DNA of 5,495 nt, taken from NCBI GenBank assembly GCA_948439925.1, contig CAOJNR010000066.1, forward strand, positions 1 through 5,495. The letters are read 5' to 3'. The DNA is from an uncultured Clostridia bacterium. Its GTDB lineage: Bacteria > Bacillota > Clostridia > Christensenellales > UBA1242. Shown piece after piece: positions 3,133 through 5,495 of this stretch (position 1 is the first letter of the stretch; the number at the start of each line of letters is the position of its first letter). The notes under the pieces were generated by a model. It saw nothing but the letters and a program-made list of their open reading frames with translations. It was not told the DNA's origin and did not search any database. Position numbers and translations under genes: made by a program.

Positions 3133-5495
3133 TTAATTAATTTCATATATTTCATTATTTTTTAAAGAAAAAATATATTTTTTTGATAATTCAATATTAA
3201 ATGCTTTTTCAATAGCGAGTGAATATAAATCTATTTGTTTTTTATATTTTTCAATTATTTTTTCTTTATTTTTTTGTGATGTAAATTTATAATCAATTAA
3301 AATATTTTTTTCACCCAAACATAAAAGGTCAACAGCGCCTTGAACAAGCACTTCTTCTTCGCTTTTTATGTCTGAAATTTCATTTAATTTTGCTCGCATA
3401 ACAAATTCTTTTTCTTTTAAAAGTTTTCCTTTTGCAAAAGTTTTCATTTTTAAAATATTTTCAAGCAAAAGTTTTTTATCAAGAAGTTCTACATTTTTTT
3501 CACTTATTTTTGCGTTTTTAATTTGTTTTTCCAAACTTTCCATATCAAAAACTTTTTCAAAGTCAATTTTTTTCAGCGCCTCATGGTGAGCAATTCCCAA
3601 GTCAATGGCCTGCTGTCTTGAAACTTTTTGAGTTTCTGAAAGTAAATTTTGACTTTGCAAAATTTCATCAATTTCAAATTCATCAAGTGCGTTTGAATTC
3701 AAAATTGATGTGACCGAGTTTTTATAACTGAATTTGCAAAGCTCCCTATTCGGATAAACAAAATCAAAAACTTTTTCAATTTCCTCCGTCATTTCTTCGT
3801 CTGGCTTATAGAGAAGTGAAGTGTCGCGTTCAACCAAAATTGACTGGGCACTTTCAACATAGTTAAACTGCCACTTTTCAAAACTTACAGTTTTTTCATG
3901 ACGAAGTTTATTTAAAAGATTCTCGCCAAACGCATAGAAGATAAGGCCTAGATAACTTTTATTTTCAAAAAGCTCATCTTCAAGTGTGTCATCTTTGCCG
4001 ACAATGTATAGATGATTTTTTGCACGCGTCAATGCCACATAGAAAATCATCACCTCATCCACAAATTCTCGCCTTCTGTTTTCAAGTTTGATTGCCTCAA
4101 AAACTGGCGTGGTGCATTTAAGATTGTTTTGATAATTAAATGCAGTCGTGCCAAGACCAAACTTGCCACTTATCGCATATTGCCGTTTGTTTGGTTTTTC
4201 AAGTTTTTCTCCACTGCCAGCGAGTATCACAAAAGGATATTCAAGTCCCTTGCTGGCATGAATGGTTGTGAGAGTTATCGCATTTGATTCACCTCCCTGA
4301 CCTGCGTGTGCTTTCTGCCCGAGCGAAGCAAGATAATGCACAAGCCCTGCTCGATCGGTATCAAAACCACTTGAAAGAATATCTGACAAGAATGTTAAAA
4401 CTCTATGCGTTCTTTCATCACCATCCTCTTGGTAGGCAAGGTATGCGAAATAATCCTTTTCAATAAACAAATTTTCAAGCGCTTTGCAAACACCAAGGAT
4501 TTGGCACTCTTTGGAAAATCTTGATATTGATTCATTAAATTTTAATATTTTTTCTTCTTGGGAATTTTGAACAAATTGATATAAACTTTTAAACTCATTT
4601 GAGTTTTGAATTTCCGCCACCTCTTCAAGCGAAAACCCGCCAAGCTTTGACAACATTACGGATGCAAGCGCAATGTCATCTTCAAAATTGATTGAAAGTG
4701 AGATAAGCGATGACAGCATTTGAATTTCTGGCTCTTCAAGTAAATTATATTTTGCCTCACATATAACTGGGAATCCTTTCTGTTGGAGTTTTAGCGCAAG
4801 CTCACTCATCAGTGGTGAGCGATTTCTGAAAAGCACAGTTATATCACTATTCTGCGCGTATCGATATCCGCCAAGCGAAAGATCATAAAGTTTATAAGTC
4901 AAAATTTCATCTATTCTGGCAATAATTGCATCAACTTCACTTTTATATTTGTTTGAAACATAAAGTTCATCTTCTTCCACGGAGTAAACTTTATCAATCT
5001 TCTCATGCGTTTCCTCTTCATTTTTTATAACATCAAGCCTAACAGACGGAAAATCTTGTTTTTGATAAGGTGCAAGGCCTTCAAGCATTGATGTTTTCTG
5101 ATAATCAACACCAATATCTTTTTCTGTCATAACTTCCGAGAAAACTTTGTTGACAAATTCAAGAATTCCTTTCTCACTTCTAAAATTTCCACGCAAAAAA
5201 AGTGCGTCACTGTTTTCATTGACTGAAAAGTTTTTGATGTCCTTTTGCATAATTTCCATGCTGGCATTTCGAAAGCCATAGATTCCTTGTTTTAAATCTC
5301 CGACAGCAATAAACTGACCACCTTCTGCAATCGGCTTAACTATCGCTTCTTGAAGAGAGTTTGTGTCCTGATATTCATCAATAAAAATATAGTCATACTT
5401 TTCTTGCAAGCTTTTAAGCACTTCATCTCTCTCCAACAGTGACAAGCAGAGCTTTTCAATATCAGCAAAGTCCAGCCCATCCATTTGGTCTTTCT
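3133..5495 (-). CDS. addA: ATP-dependent helicase/nuclease subunit A (AddA), N-terminus missing
   Basis: AddA pairs with AddB to unwind and resect double-strand breaks for RecA loading. Numbering here starts from the Met codon at 5484, which is internal: the frame stays open to the window edge (K-D-Q before it), there is no ribosome binding site, and Walker A is absent. UvrD-type motifs follow in order: II FIDEYQDTN (34-42), III VGDLKQGIYGFR (61-72), IV GNFRSEKGIL (99-108), V TIHASKGLEYP (407-417), VI FYVALTRAKNHL (481-492). The stretch 268-292 (starting FEDDIALASVML) matches AddA between IV and V. The C-terminal RecB-type nuclease is complete: H634, E693, D719 in QGAVD, D731-Y732-K733 in ILIDYK, and Q750 with LY 753-754. 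About 787 residues are visible; the family is around 1,200. addB and the Walker A part should lie to the right. The last 60 codons are much more A+T-rich than the middle. AddA is preferred over UvrD or PcrA because of the nuclease domain. Confidence 0.93.
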   Translation of the reverse strand, partial: KDQMDGLDFADIEKLCLSLLERDEVLKSLQEKYDYIFIDEYQDTNSLQEAIVKPIAEGGQFIAVGDLKQGIYGFRNASMEIMQKDIKNFSVNENSDALFLRGNFRSEKGILEFVNKVFSEVMTEKDIGVDYQKTSMLEGLAPYQKQDFPSVRLDVIKNEEETHEKIDKVYSVEEDELYVSNKYKSEVDAIIARIDEILTYKLYDLSLGGYRYAQNSDITVLFRNRSPLMSELALKLQQKGFPVICEAKYNLLEEPEIQMLSSLISLSINFEDDIALASVMLSKLGGFSLEEVAEIQNSNEFKSLYQFVQNSQEEKILKFNESISRFSKECQILGVCKALENLFIEKDYFAYLAYQEDGDERTHRVLTFLSDILSSGFDTDRAGLVHYLASLGQKAHAGQGGESNAITLTTIHASKGLEYPFVILAGSGEKLEKPNKRQYAISGKFGLGTTAFNYQNNLKCTTPVFEAIKLENRRREFVDEVMIFYVALTRAKNHLYIVGKDDTLEDELFENKSYLGLIFYAFGENLLNKLRHEKTVSFEKWQFNYVESAQSILVERDTSLLYKPDEEMTEEIEKVFDFVYPNRELCKFSYKNSVTSILNSNALDEFEIDEILQSQNLLSETQKVSRQQAIDLGIAHHEALKKIDFEKVFDMESLEKQIKNAKISEKNVELLDKKLLLENILKMKTFAKGKLLKEKEFVMRAKLNEISDIKSEEEVLVQGAVDLLCLGEKNILIDYKFTSQKNKEKIIEKYKKQIDLYSLAIEKAFNIELSKKYIFSLKNNEIYEIN

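Noticed and set aside
3133..5484. The Met codon at 5484 as the true start of addA
   Set aside because: The frame stays open to the window edge, there is no Shine-Dalgarno site before it, and the protein would lack Walker A and the first third of the family.

Overview
The window looks like chromosomal DNA from a low-G+C Bacillota (Firmicutes)-type bacterium. The reasons are an AddA-type helicase-nuclease rather than RecB, strong AGGAGG ribosome binding sites, extended -10 promoters, A+T-rich spacers and normal TAA stops with TGG for tryptophan. Nothing points to a mobile element: there is no transposase, integrase, CRISPR array, tRNA or rRNA. I cannot name a species.

Layout, left to right. 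(1) 1-161, minus strand: the first 53 codons of uppP (undecaprenyl-diphosphatase), running off the left edge. It has a plausible promoter and a leader with two small hairpins. (2) 162-354: a divergent intergenic region with the uppP promoter, a leftward hairpin-plus-T-tract terminator candidate, and an extended -10 promoter for the next gene. (3) 355-612, plus strand: a short, probably helical protein of 85 residues and unknown function, with a very good Shine-Dalgarno site. (4) 611-638: a perfect 12-bp bidirectional terminator between two convergent genes. (5) 649-2868, minus strand: a 739-residue protein of unusual design. It has three predicted membrane helices, with an ExbB/TolQ-like signature in the third, then a long coiled coil, five exact heptapeptide glycine repeats, a charged linker with two canonical AT-hooks and one degenerate AT-hook, and a C-terminal coiled coil. 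(6) 2869-3132: a spacer of about 92% A+T holding this gene's promoter and a perfect 21-bp-arm inverted repeat next to it. (7) 3133-5495, minus strand: the C-terminal two thirds of addA, with helicase motifs II-VI and a complete RecB-type nuclease domain. Its N-terminus lies beyond the right edge.

The uppP and addA fragments are housekeeping genes for cell-wall lipid recycling and double-strand-break repair. The most interesting object is the 739-residue protein. Its architecture suggests a membrane-anchored tether reaching through the cytoplasm to A+T-rich DNA, and it sits beside a strikingly A+T-rich island. Membrane anchoring, coiled coil and AT-hooks are read directly from the sequence. 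DNA tethering and any ion-channel (MotA/ExbB/ZorA-like) activity are inference. No MotB/ExbD-like partner gene is visible in the window.
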